DNA from: Salinisphaeraceae bacterium UBA4764
GTDB taxonomy: Bacteria > Pseudomonadota > Gammaproteobacteria > Nevskiales > Salinisphaeraceae
DNA length: 24,284 bases
Direction: 5' to 3'
Assembly: GCA_002403445.1 (NCBI GenBank)
Contig: DHHU01000064.1
Coordinates: 457-24,740 of the forward strand
Shown: positions 1-7,541 of the stretch, in pieces
Numbering within the stretch: position 1 is the stretch's first letter
How the letters are laid out: every line of letters starts with the position of its first letter
The notes under the pieces: generated by a model
Database searches by the model: none
Seen by the model: the letters and a program-made list of their open reading frames with translations, nothing else
Told to the model about the DNA's origin: nothing
Made by a program: the position numbers and the translations under genes

Positions 1-640
1 CATAGGATTCGAAACGAGTCGGTGTGTCGTCGCTGAACCAGCCACGTGTTTCACCGTCAATCGAGATGCCATTGTCATCGTAGATCACGATCAACTTCCC
101 CAGCCCCAGATGACCGGCCAACGATGCCGCTTCATGAGAAATGCCTTCCATCAGACATCCGTCACCGACGAAACACCACGTGTGGTGATCGACAATTTCC
201 CCGTCTTCTTGATTATAGCGGGCCGCCAGATGCGCTTCGGTCAGGGCCATGCCGACGGCGTTGGCCAAACCTTGTCCAAGTGGTCCGGTGGTCGCCTCGA
301 CGCCCGGCGTCATAAAATTCTCGGGGTGGCCTGGCGTTTTCGAATGCAGCTGTCGAAATGCCTTGAGATCGTCCAGCGACAGATCATAGCCGGCCAGATG
401 CAGCGCGGCGTACTGCAATAACGATCCATGGCCGTTCGAAAGCAAGAATCGGTCTCGATCCGGCCAATCCGGGTTGTTAGGGTTGAACTTAAGGTGATCG
501 TTGAACAATACTTCAGCAATATCAGCCATACCCATGGGCATACCGGGGTGACCACTATTGGCCGCTTGAACCGCATCCATAGCCAGTATTCGAATCGCAT
601 TGGCCCGTTCGGCGCGCTCGGTTGTCATCGGGGATTCCAT
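1..640 (-). CDS. tkt: Transketolase, N-terminal part (cut by window edge)
   Basis: Transketolase is the thiamine-diphosphate enzyme that moves two-carbon ketol units in the pentose phosphate pathway. About 213 N-terminal residues are visible and the gene continues beyond position 1. The reverse strand reads ERANAIRILAMD, then GHPGMPMG, then TTGPLGQG, and finally the ThDP/metal-binding stretch starting GDGCLMEGISHEAAS and ending at YDDN. All are hallmarks of the family pyrimidine/PP domain. Two in-frame ATGs compete: position 640 (MESPMTTERA) and position 628 (MTTERA, closer to typical family N-termini). Neither has a strong ribosome site, so the start is uncertain by four codons. It lies 73 bp downstream of the redoxin gene on the same strand, so co-transcription is possible. 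Family assignment is secure. The catalytic C-terminal domains are outside the window. Confidence 0.95.
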   Translation of the reverse strand, partial: MESPMTTERAERANAIRILAMDAVQAANSGHPGMPMGMADIAEVLFNDHLKFNPNNPDWPDRDRFLLSNGHGSLLQYAALHLAGYDLSLDDLKAFRQLHSKTPGHPENFMTPGVEATTGPLGQGLANAVGMALTEAHLAARYNQEDGEIVDHHTWCFVGDGCLMEGISHEAASLAGHLGLGKLIVIYDDNGISIDGETRGWFSDDTPTRFESY

Positions 641-713
641 GGCTGGTCTTCAATCCATCTATTGTCCATTGTTGACCGCTTGCCGGCAACGCGCCTTCTT
701 AGCACTCGGTAGT

Positions 714-1274
714 TCATGCCTTCCATTTGATGCTGCACCCTTGAGCGGGCTTCTGGTCATTGGGCGGCGGCACCCGGCCAAGGATTAAAAAATCCAAGGC
801 GGCGCGTAGATCGGCACCGGTCACCGGTATGTCATTACCCGGGCGGGCGTCATCGAACTGGCCGCGATAGGCACAGAGCCGACGAGCGTCGAACACGAAC
901 AGATCGGGGGTACATGCCGCATTGTAAGCTCGGGCTATGGCCTGTGATTCATCGTATAGATAGGCAAAGCCGAAATTATGTTCGCGCGCAAAATCAGCCA
1001 TGGCCGTCGGGCCGTCTTCGGGGCGCTCGGCAACGTCGTTGGCGCTGATCGCCACAAATCCGACACCCCGCTTTCGATAGTGCGCGGCCACGCACGCCAG
1101 TTCATCGGCGATGTGAATGACGTACGGGCAATGATTGCAAAGGAACATCACCACCGTAGCGTATTCGCCAGCCACGTCATCGAAACTCAGTGTGGCGCCG
1201 CTGACCGTGTCCGGCAATTCGAAATCCGGGGCCGGTGTGGCCAGCGGCAACATGGTGGAATCCATAAGCGACAT
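714..1274 (-). CDS. Thioredoxin-family (AhpC/TSA-like) redoxin
   Basis: This is a thioredoxin-fold protein of about 186 residues, probably a cytoplasmic thiol-disulfide or peroxide-handling enzyme whose substrate is unknown. It opens with the redoxin signature APDFELPD, followed by the redox motif CNHC (residues about 46-49, in FLCNHCPYV). It then has the cis-Pro-like segment ACTPDLFVFD and the C-terminal QGCSIKWK tail seen in this subfamily. No signal peptide is visible. I place the start at 1274 because a GGAG ribosome site sits 7-10 bases upstream. An in-frame ATG at 1298 would add eight residues but has no such site. It is divergent from metK and directly upstream of tkt, so it may share transcripts with tkt. 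The family call is firm; the specific function is not known. Confidence 0.88.
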   Translation of the reverse strand: MSLMDSTMLPLATPAPDFELPDTVSGATLSFDDVAGEYATVVMFLCNHCPYVIHIADELACVAAHYRKRGVGFVAISANDVAERPEDGPTAMADFAREHNFGFAYLYDESQAIARAYNAACTPDLFVFDARRLCAYRGQFDDARPGNDIPVTGADLRAALDFLILGRVPPPNDQKPAQGCSIKWKA

Positions 1275-1377
1275 GGGCTGCTCCAAGATGCAAGACATTT
1301 TTTTTCATTAGGGCAAATCATAAAAGGTCAAGACGCGTCGCGCGAGACGCCAAAGGCAGGCCAAATTAGTCCCGTGG

Positions 1378-1406
1378 TTCAAAAACAATTTCAAGTCGGG
1401 TAAAAT
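1378..1406 (+). promoter_or_regulatory. Candidate sigma70 promoter of metK
   Basis: A TTCAAA element (1378-1383) and a TAAAAT element (1401-1406) are separated by 17 bp and lie just upstream of metK. This is a consensus match by eye only. The 166 bp gap to the divergent redoxin gene also holds a short GCGTC/GACGC hairpin near 1335. No SAM riboswitch core was recognised. Confidence 0.35.
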
Positions 1407-1440
1407 CATCCGCTCATCCGGATATGGAGATAGCAAATTT

Positions 1441-2604
1441 ATGAGCCACCATCTGTTTACATCCGAGTCAGTTTCCGCTGGACACCCAGATAAACTCTCG
1501 GATCAAGTGTCGGACGCCATGCTCGACGCCTATCTTGAGCAGGATCCGAACTCCAAGGTTGCCTGCGAAACCGCGACTAAAACCGGCATGACGTTGGTAT
1601 TCGGCGAGATCAAGTCAAACGCCAACGTTAATACCGAAAACATCGTGCGCGACGTCATTCGCAATATCGGCTATACAAGCTCCGACATGGGTTTCGACGC
1701 GGATACTTGCGCAGTCTTTGACAACCTCGGGCAGCAGAGCTCGGATATCAACCAGGGCGTTGATCGCTCTAACCCTGAAGAACAGGGTGCGGGTGACCAA
1801 GGCCTGATGTTCGGCTACGCCTGCGATGAAACCGACGTGTTGATGCCGGCGCCAATTACCTACGCGCACCGGCTGGTACGCAAGCAGTCGGAACTTCTCG
1901 CAAGTGGCAAGCTCAACTGGCTGCGACCAGACGCTAAGTCACAGGTCACCTTCCAGTATGAAAACGGCAAACCGTCGGCGATCAATGCCGTGGTGCTATC
2001 CACCCAGCACGACGACGACGTCAAGATGGACACGCTCAAGGAGGCCGTCCACGAAGAGATCATCAAGCCGGTCATCGGCGAATGGCTCACCGATGCACCG
2101 ACGGTGCACATCAACCCGACCGGCCGATTCGTCACCGGTGGCCCGCTGGGCGATGCTGGCCTGACCGGACGCAAGATCATTGTCGATACCTATGGCGGCA
2201 TGGCCCGTCACGGCGGTGGGGCCTTCTCCGGCAAGGATCCGTCCAAGGTTGACCGCAGCGCTGCCTACGCCGCGCGCTATGTAGCCAAGAACGTGGTTGC
2301 GGCCGGCTTGGCTTCGAAGTGCGAAGTTGCGTTGTCATACGCCATCGGCGTGGCCGAGCCGACTTCGATCTGGGTCGAAACTTTCGGCACCGGCAAGGTC
2401 GAGGACGAAAAGATGACCAAGCTCATCCGCAACCATTTCGATCTGCGACCCTATGGCATCCTCAAGATGCTCGATTTGCAGAAGCCAATCTATCAGCCAA
2501 CCGCGGCCTACGGCCATTTCGGCCGCGAAGACCTAGACCTGCCTTGGGAGCGCACCGACAAGTCCGAGGCCTTGGCCAACGATGCCGGCCTGAAAGCTGC
2601 CTAA
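1441..2604 (+). CDS. metK: S-adenosylmethionine synthetase MetK
   Basis: MetK makes S-adenosylmethionine from methionine and ATP in the cytoplasm, releasing phosphate and pyrophosphate. The 387-residue product is full length for the family (E. coli about 384). It carries the methionine/ATP-binding motif GHPDKLSDQVSDA near residue 15, the GAGDQGLMFGYA hexapeptide region near residue 115, and the glycine-rich loop GGGAFSGKDPSKVDRS near residue 260. The ATG is preceded by a GGAG ribosome site (in atatggagat). It is the first gene of a metK-ahcY-metF series on the same strand. The 99 bp gap to ahcY contains a stem-loop. Nothing in the sequence looks damaged, and I am very confident of the call. 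Confidence 0.99.
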   Translation: MSHHLFTSESVSAGHPDKLSDQVSDAMLDAYLEQDPNSKVACETATKTGMTLVFGEIKSNANVNTENIVRDVIRNIGYTSSDMGFDADTCAVFDNLGQQSSDINQGVDRSNPEEQGAGDQGLMFGYACDETDVLMPAPITYAHRLVRKQSELLASGKLNWLRPDAKSQVTFQYENGKPSAINAVVLSTQHDDDVKMDTLKEAVHEEIIKPVIGEWLTDAPTVHINPTGRFVTGGPLGDAGLTGRKIIVDTYGGMARHGGGAFSGKDPSKVDRSAAYAARYVAKNVVAAGLASKCEVALSYAIGVAEPTSIWVETFGTGKVEDEKMTKLIRNHFDLRPYGILKMLDLQKPIYQPTAAYGHFGREDLDLPWERTDKSEALANDAGLKAA

Positions 2605-2636
2605 CAACCAGCCTGAACCGCATGCTTTAACGCGAT

Positions 2637-2662
2637 ACGCCGGGCGTAACCTGACCCGGCGT
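2637..2662 (+). terminator. Stem-loop between metK and ahcY
   Basis: Perfect 8-bp inverted repeat ACGCCGGG/CCCGGCGT (2637-2644 and 2655-2662) with a 10-base loop, 32 bases after the metK stop. No U-tract follows, so it may be a partial terminator, mRNA stabiliser or attenuator rather than a full intrinsic terminator. It resembles the stem-loop after ahcY. Confidence 0.5.
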
Positions 2663-2703
2663 CTCCCCACCCAAATTTCATTACCCAACGAGAGGCATCA
2701 CAC

Positions 2704-4125
2704 ATGAGTGCAACTGCTGAAAGACTCGGCGCGGACTACGTCGTCGCTGATATCAGTCAAGCGGCCTACGGTCGCCGCGAAATCAACATTGCCGAAACCG
2801 AAATGCCGGGCTTGGTCGCCCTGCGCGAGGAATTCGGCCAATCAAAACCGCTCAAGGGCGCCCGTATTGCCGGCGCCCTGCACATGACGATCCAGACCGC
2901 CGTTTTGATCGAGACCCTGGCTGAGCTAGGCGCCGACGTGCGCTGGGCATCCTGCAACGTGTTCTCTACGCAGGATCACGCGGCTGCGGCGATCGCCGAG
3001 CGCGGTATCCCGGTCTATGCCTACAAGGGCGAGTCGCAGGAAGAATACTGGCAGTACATCCACGCCATTATGGATTGGCACGACGGTGGCCTACCAAATT
3101 TAATCCTTGACGACGGCGGCGATGCGACTACGCTTGCGACCTTTGGCGCCAAGGCTGAAGCCGACCCGTCATTGTTGGACAACCCCGGCTCGGCCGAAGA
3201 AAAAGCGCTTTTCAAGGTCATGAAGCAGCGCATGGCCGACCAGCCCGGCTTCTACAAAAAGCTCAATGCAGCCATCGGTGGCGTTTCGGAAGAAACCACA
3301 ACTGGCGTGCACCGGCTGTATCACTTAGCCAAGACAGGCGGCTTGGACTTCCCGGCAATCAACGTCAACGACTCAGTAACCAAGTCCAAGTTCGACAACC
3401 TTTACGGCTGTCGCGAATCGGTAGTCGACGGCGTCAAGCGCGCCACCGACGTCATGGTCGCGGGCAAAACTGTCATCGTGTGCGGTTATGGCGATGTTGG
3501 CAAAGGCTCGGTTCAATCCTTCAAGGGCTTGGGCGCCAACGTCTGGGTTACCGAGACCGATCCGATCAACGCTCTGCAGGCCACTATGGAAGGCCACAAG
3601 GTGGTCAATCTGAACGATCCGGGTGTGGTCGAAGGGGCGGACATATTCTGTACTGCCACTGGCAACTATCACGTCATCGATCACAGCCACATGGAGCGCA
3701 TGAAGCACAACGCTATCGTGCTCAACGTGGGGCACTTCGACAACGAAATCGACGTCGCATCGACCGAAGACTACGATTGGGAAGAGATCAAGCCACAGGT
3801 GCATCACATCACCTTCCCGGACGGCAAGAAGATCATCCTGCTGGCCGAAGGCCGGCTCGCAAATCTGGGCTGTGCCACTGGCCACCCGAGTTTCGTGATG
3901 TCGAATTCTTTCACCAACCAAGTTCTGGCCCAGATCGAACTCTGGCAGCGCCCGGAACAGTATGAGAACAAGGTCTACATCCTGCCCAAGCATCTGGATG
4001 AAAAAGTTGCGCGTCTGCATCTGGAAAAGATCGGCGCCCGCTTGACCACAATGACTCAGACTCAGGCCGACTATATCGGCTTCCCGGTTGAAGGTCCGTA
4101 CAAGCCAGACCACTACCGCTACTAA
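2704..4125 (+). CDS. ahcY: Adenosylhomocysteinase (SAH hydrolase)
   Basis: AhcY reversibly splits S-adenosylhomocysteine into homocysteine and adenosine using tightly bound NAD, which removes the product inhibitor of methyltransferases. The 473-residue protein shows the substrate-domain motifs HMTIQTAVLIETL and CNVFSTQDHAAA. It also has the KFDNLYGCRES hinge, the NAD-binding Rossmann loop GYGDVGKGS near residue 262, the HFDNEID motif, and the invariant C-terminal KPDHYRY tail. The length fits the longer bacterial form of the family. A GAGAGG ribosome site precedes the ATG. It sits between metK and metF. No SAH riboswitch core was recognised in its leader, which instead carries the metK-side stem-loop. 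Confidence 0.99.
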   Translation: MSATAERLGADYVVADISQAAYGRREINIAETEMPGLVALREEFGQSKPLKGARIAGALHMTIQTAVLIETLAELGADVRWASCNVFSTQDHAAAAIAERGIPVYAYKGESQEEYWQYIHAIMDWHDGGLPNLILDDGGDATTLATFGAKAEADPSLLDNPGSAEEKALFKVMKQRMADQPGFYKKLNAAIGGVSEETTTGVHRLYHLAKTGGLDFPAINVNDSVTKSKFDNLYGCRESVVDGVKRATDVMVAGKTVIVCGYGDVGKGSVQSFKGLGANVWVTETDPINALQATMEGHKVVNLNDPGVVEGADIFCTATGNYHVIDHSHMERMKHNAIVLNVGHFDNEIDVASTEDYDWEEIKPQVHHITFPDGKKIILLAEGRLANLGCATGHPSFVMSNSFTNQVLAQIELWQRPEQYENKVYILPKHLDEKVARLHLEKIGARLTTMTQTQADYIGFPVEGPYKPDHYRY

Positions 4126-4162
4126 CAACTATGTGCCAAGGCGGTTAGCCTAAATAGCTATT

Positions 4163-4193
4163 CGACGTCGGGTTGCAACTGCACCCGGCGTCG
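4163..4193 (+). terminator. Stem-loop between ahcY and metF
   Basis: An 11-bp stem (4163-4173 with 4183-4193, one G-U wobble) closes a 9-base loop. The right arm ACCCGGCGTC nearly repeats the arm of the metK-ahcY hairpin. Only a weak T-rich stretch follows, so complete termination is doubtful and attenuation between ahcY and metF is plausible. Confidence 0.5.
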
Positions 4194-4247
4194 TCTGGTT
4201 TGATCCGCCGACTAGATAACCTCATTTGAATTGATGGGTGAACGTAC

Positions 4248-5117
4248 ATGAGCAAAAAACCACAAGCTGAATACAGCGTTGAATTCTTCCCTCCCAAAGG
4301 CCCCAAAGGCGAGGCCCGGCTCGATAAGACCTGCCAGCAACTGGGCGCGCTCAATCCCGATTTTTTTTCGGTCACTTTCGGCGCCGGCGGCACCACTCGC
4401 TCGGGTACGCTGGCAACCGTCAAACGCTGCATGAACCTAACAGGCATCCCGGCCGCACCACATTTGTCATGCATTGAAGGCACTAAAGAGTCGATCGCTG
4501 AAATGCTGGATAATTACAAGGCAGCAGGCGTCGACCGTATTGTGGCTCTCAGAGGCGACTTACCAGATGGTATGGAAAAACCCGGCGCATTCAACTATGC
4601 CAACGAACTGGTTGAGTTCATCAAGGCTCGTCACGGCAACGACTTTCATCTGGAAGTCGGGGCCTATCCTGAATACCACCCCGGATCAGCCTCACCAGCG
4701 GATGACGTGGCCAACTTTGCCAACAAGGTCAAAGCCGGCGCCGATTCTGCGATCACACAATATTTCTTCAATGCCGATGCCTACTTCAACTTCATGGACG
4801 AAGTTGAGGCCCACGGTGTCGATATTCCGGTCGTGCCCGGTATCATGCCGATCAACGACTTCGGCCAAGTCGATCGTTTCTCGGCCATGTGCGGTGCCGA
4901 CATTCCGCGCTGGATTCGTCAGAAGATGGAATCCTTCGGCGATGACACCGAGTCAGTACAAGCCTTCGGCAAGGATCTAATCGGTGATTTATGCGAACGG
5001 CTTCTGGCTGGTGGTGCCCCCGGTCTACACTTCTATGCGCTGAACAAGTCCGAGCCAACTTATTCTCTTTGGCATGAATTGAAACTGCCAATCGGCGAAA
5101 CGCGCGCGGCGAGTTGA
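4248..5117 (+). CDS. metF: 5,10-methylenetetrahydrofolate reductase MetF
   Basis: MetF is a flavoprotein that reduces 5,10-methylene-THF to 5-methyl-THF, the methyl donor used by methionine synthase to remake methionine from homocysteine. The 289-residue protein is close to E. coli MetF in length. It starts with the typical EFFPPKGPKGE segment and continues with PDFFSVTFGAGGTTR, the LRGDLP motif, the GAYPEYHP motif, and AITQYFFNADAYF, all in family order over a TIM-barrel fold. It is third in the metK-ahcY-metF series and is followed by a strong terminator. The leader contains the ahcY-metF stem-loop. The call is secure. Confidence 0.98.
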   Translation: MSKKPQAEYSVEFFPPKGPKGEARLDKTCQQLGALNPDFFSVTFGAGGTTRSGTLATVKRCMNLTGIPAAPHLSCIEGTKESIAEMLDNYKAAGVDRIVALRGDLPDGMEKPGAFNYANELVEFIKARHGNDFHLEVGAYPEYHPGSASPADDVANFANKVKAGADSAITQYFFNADAYFNFMDEVEAHGVDIPVVPGIMPINDFGQVDRFSAMCGADIPRWIRQKMESFGDDTESVQAFGKDLIGDLCERLLAGGAPGLHFYALNKSEPTYSLWHELKLPIGETRAAS

Positions 5118-5150
5118 TCACCGCCAAAATCCCCATTTTCATGTTCAATG

Positions 5151-5192
5151 ACCGCCCGCTGTCTATAAGGCTTGGGCGGTCTTTTTTGTTTT
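5151..5192 (+). terminator. Intrinsic terminator after metF
   Basis: The 7-bp stem ACCGCCC/GGGCGGT (5151-5157 and 5174-5180) is followed directly by a T-rich tract (cttttttgttttt), 33 bases after the metF stop. This is a classic rho-independent terminator reading on the plus strand. The convergent MarR gene ends at 5195, and the element has no T-run in that direction. Confidence 0.9.
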
Positions 5193-5194
5193 TG

Positions 5195-5695
5195 TCAGGA
5201 CTGTGGCTCGTTTAGCATGTCACGCATGGCGTCGTTGAACTTGGCCGTTAAGCGCGCGAATTCCCGGCGCTCTTGCTCGCTCCAATCCTTAAAACATCGC
5301 GCTACCTGCTCAATGCGTTCGGCCCTTACTTTGGCCGATTTGGCTCGACCAGCTTCGGTGATCGTGACAACACCCGCGCGTCGATCCTGCGGGTTGTCGG
5401 TTTTCTCTACCAGACCGTTTTCAGCCATTGCCGCCACTTGTCGGGTGACAGTGGAAGAATCGAGATTAACCTGCTGGGCAAGTACGCCGATGGGCTGACA
5501 ATCGCAACGTTCAAGTAAAATCAGCAACAGATAATGGGCTCGTTCCAAACCAAAATGATAACGCCGCCGCGCGGCCTCGAGTCGCCGAACCAGAAACGCC
5601 ATCTCAAACTCCAGGGCTTCCACCGCCGGTTCGTGAGACCATTGCGGATGTTGTATTCCTGATGCAAAAGATGGTGTTTGCCGCTCGTTCGACAT
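5195..5695 (-). CDS. MarR-family transcriptional regulator
   Basis: This 166-residue protein is a winged helix-turn-helix regulator of the MarR family, which usually act as dimeric repressors responding to phenolic compounds, oxidants or metabolites. The winged-helix core spans roughly residues 52-118. The recognition helix region is VNLDSSTVTRQVAAMAENGLV, followed by the wing motif DNPQDRRAGVVTIT with its conserved Asp-Arg pair. Helical dimerisation segments flank it on both sides. Only one Cys-containing patch (ERCDC, residues 62-66) could be redox-active; this is speculation. It is divergent from the D-2-hydroxyacid dehydrogenase across 124 bp, a layout that often means control of the neighbour and of itself. 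The effector is unknown. Confidence 0.9.
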   Translation of the reverse strand: MSNERQTPSFASGIQHPQWSHEPAVEALEFEMAFLVRRLEAARRRYHFGLERAHYLLLILLERCDCQPIGVLAQQVNLDSSTVTRQVAAMAENGLVEKTDNPQDRRAGVVTITEAGRAKSAKVRAERIEQVARCFKDWSEQERREFARLTAKFNDAMRDMLNEPQS

Positions 5696-5786
5696 GACGC
5701 GATGGGGCCGAACAACTCTTTATGAATGTTCGCACACCCGTTGCCCTGCTTGCATCTACGTTTAGCGGACTGTTCTGCAGCCGGTA

Positions 5787-5794
5787 TTGCGCAA
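5787..5794. promoter_or_regulatory. Candidate operator palindrome TTGCGCAA
   Basis: A perfect 8-bp palindrome, TTGCGCAA, lies 26 bp upstream of the dehydrogenase ATG in the marR-dehydrogenase intergenic region. MarR-family operators are commonly short palindromes in this position. The assignment is inference only. Confidence 0.3.
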
Positions 5795-5819
5795 CTAAAC
5801 ATTTCAAACGGGGACTGCC

Positions 5820-6779
5820 ATGGGGCTAACAGGCTGTTTCTTAGATACTGGCACCCTGCCCGGCGCGCTGGACTGGTCTGGACTGGCCGCCAGCCTCGAT
5901 CAATGGCGCTGGCACCATAATATTGCGCCGGATGCCGTCGTAGAGACCCTAACCGATGTTGATGTGGTCGTTACCAATAAAGTCGTGCTCAACGCCGAGC
6001 GTCTGGCCACGGCCAAGCAGCTCAAACTCATCTGCGTTGCCGCCACGGGCGTCAACAACATCGACCTGAAGGCTGCTCGGGAATACGGGATCGACGTCGT
6101 CAACGTCACAGACTATGCCACCGAATCGGTATGTCAGCAGGTCTTTGCCTTTATCCTCGATCGCGCCACGCGCGTGGCCGAATATGACCGGCTTGTGAAA
6201 AATGGCGGCTGGACAGAATCAGAATTCTTCTTTCGGATGGATTATCCCATCGAACAAGTGGCCGGACAAACGTTGGTCATCGTCGGCGGCGGCAACACAG
6301 GTAACGCCGTGGCAAGGGCCGGCCGGGCCTTCGGCATGCACGTCTTAATCGCCGAACGCCCAGGGGCCAACAGAATTCGAGAGGGCCGCACCCCGTTTCT
6401 GGGTGCTCTGGCCACGGCAGATGTCTTAAGCCTTCATTGCCCGCTCACCGAAACAACGCGTGGCTTGATCGACGCCGATGCGCTGGAAAACATGAAATCG
6501 ACTGCAATGCTGATCAATACCGCACGTGGTGGCGTTGTCGACTCAGTGGCCCTGGCCCATGCTTTGCGAAAGGGCAAAATCGCCAGTGCCGCGGTCGATG
6601 TACTTGACGCCGAACCCCCGTCGGCTGAGCACCCGCTGCTGGCTAACGACATACCCAATCTGAGGATCACACCTCACAACGGTTGGGCCAGCCAAACTGC
6701 ACGCCAGCGCATAATCGATCAACTGGCCATCCAGATCGTCGCGTTTGCCGAGGGGCGCGAAATAACACCCGTAAACTAA
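5820..6779 (+). CDS. D-isomer-specific 2-hydroxyacid dehydrogenase
   Basis: This enzyme of the D-2-hydroxyacid dehydrogenase family reduces a 2-oxoacid to the D-hydroxyacid or runs the reverse reaction. The exact substrate (glycerate/hydroxypyruvate, lactate or another acid) cannot be read from the sequence. The 319 residues include the NAD-binding loop VGGGNTG (155-161). The strand ending LIAERPG carries a Glu at 179, compatible with NAD. The catalytic triad positions are Arg236 in NTARGG, Glu265 in DVLDAEPP and His286 in TPHNGWAS. A GGGGA ribosome site precedes the ATG. It is divergent from the MarR regulator, its likely controller, and converges on the DUF938 gene with a 32 bp gap. Confidence 0.92.
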   Translation: MGLTGCFLDTGTLPGALDWSGLAASLDQWRWHHNIAPDAVVETLTDVDVVVTNKVVLNAERLATAKQLKLICVAATGVNNIDLKAAREYGIDVVNVTDYATESVCQQVFAFILDRATRVAEYDRLVKNGGWTESEFFFRMDYPIEQVAGQTLVIVGGGNTGNAVARAGRAFGMHVLIAERPGANRIREGRTPFLGALATADVLSLHCPLTETTRGLIDADALENMKSTAMLINTARGGVVDSVALAHALRKGKIASAAVDVLDAEPPSAEHPLLANDIPNLRITPHNGWASQTARQRIIDQLAIQIVAFAEGREITPVN

Positions 6780-6811
6780 GGGTTTTGACAGGACTTGGAA
6801 CTTTCAAATGA

Positions 6812-7453
6812 TCATACCTTGTCCGGAGTTGAGCCCGAAAGCGCCCCACCGCTTCGCCAGATCAACAGTCGATTGTTGGCCGGCATATCCATGTGTTTTT
6901 CTGGCCTCAATCCAGCGTTTTCGGCTAGATTGTCGAGATCGGCAATGTCACGCACCCCCTGCTCCGGATTCTGTTCGCGCAGCGCCTGATTAAAACGCTG
7001 GTTGCCTGACGTTGGCGGGGTATTCGCGGCATCAAAAAACGGACCGTAAAGAAAAAATAAACCGCCAGGGTTCAGATGGGCGCCCACGCCCGTAAACAGC
7101 GCCCTCACCGCATCCCAGGACATTATGTGGGCTACGTTGGCGGCATAGACGGCATCGAACCACTGCACCGGCCAGGTTTGACGCACGTCGAGCGCGAGTG
7201 GGGGCGGCAAGTTTAGGTCGGCCAGCGCCCGATCATCCGTAATCGCCGCGGCAAGGCGTCTTACGTAGGCCGGCGCTTCACTGGTTTGCCACTGGACATT
7301 TGGCAGCTGCCAAACCGCATAGCGCGCGTGCGTGGCATCCCCTGAGCCGATCTCAAGCACTGTATCCACATCAATTAACCAAGGCCGGAGAGCCTCGAAA
7401 ATCGGGCGCTTGTTGCGCTCAGCTGCGCTGGAATTATTAATATTGTCATGCAT
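6812..7453 (-). CDS. DUF938 family SAM-dependent methyltransferase
   Basis: This 213-residue protein matches the DUF938/UPF0585 family, a conserved group of predicted class I methyltransferases whose substrate is not established. It shows the opening AAERNKRPIFEAL, the SAM-binding motif I VLEIGSGDATHA (residues 32-43), and the motif around FDAVYAANVAHIMSWD. These are followed by LNPGGLFFLYGPF and, near the end, the family NNRLLIWR segment. A GGAG ribosome site lies just before the ATG. It is divergent from the CpdA-like gene with an 88 bp shared upstream region. The family assignment is confident; the function is unknown. Confidence 0.88.
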   Translation of the reverse strand: MHDNINNSSAAERNKRPIFEALRPWLIDVDTVLEIGSGDATHARYAVWQLPNVQWQTSEAPAYVRRLAAAITDDRALADLNLPPPLALDVRQTWPVQWFDAVYAANVAHIMSWDAVRALFTGVGAHLNPGGLFFLYGPFFDAANTPPTSGNQRFNQALREQNPEQGVRDIADLDNLAENAGLRPEKHMDMPANNRLLIWRSGGALSGSTPDKV

Positions 7454-7541
7454 AATTCGTAATCTCCAGCAAACTTATGAAGTCGCAAAAGCCGGCCATG
7501 CAGTCAGGCTACCGAAGCACCACTCGAACCAGCCACAGGTT

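Noticed and set aside
3373..4128. Long open frame of 251 codons on the minus strand
   Set aside because: It lies wholly antisense to ahcY, whose protein is unmistakable. It arises from codon bias and shows no recognisable family.
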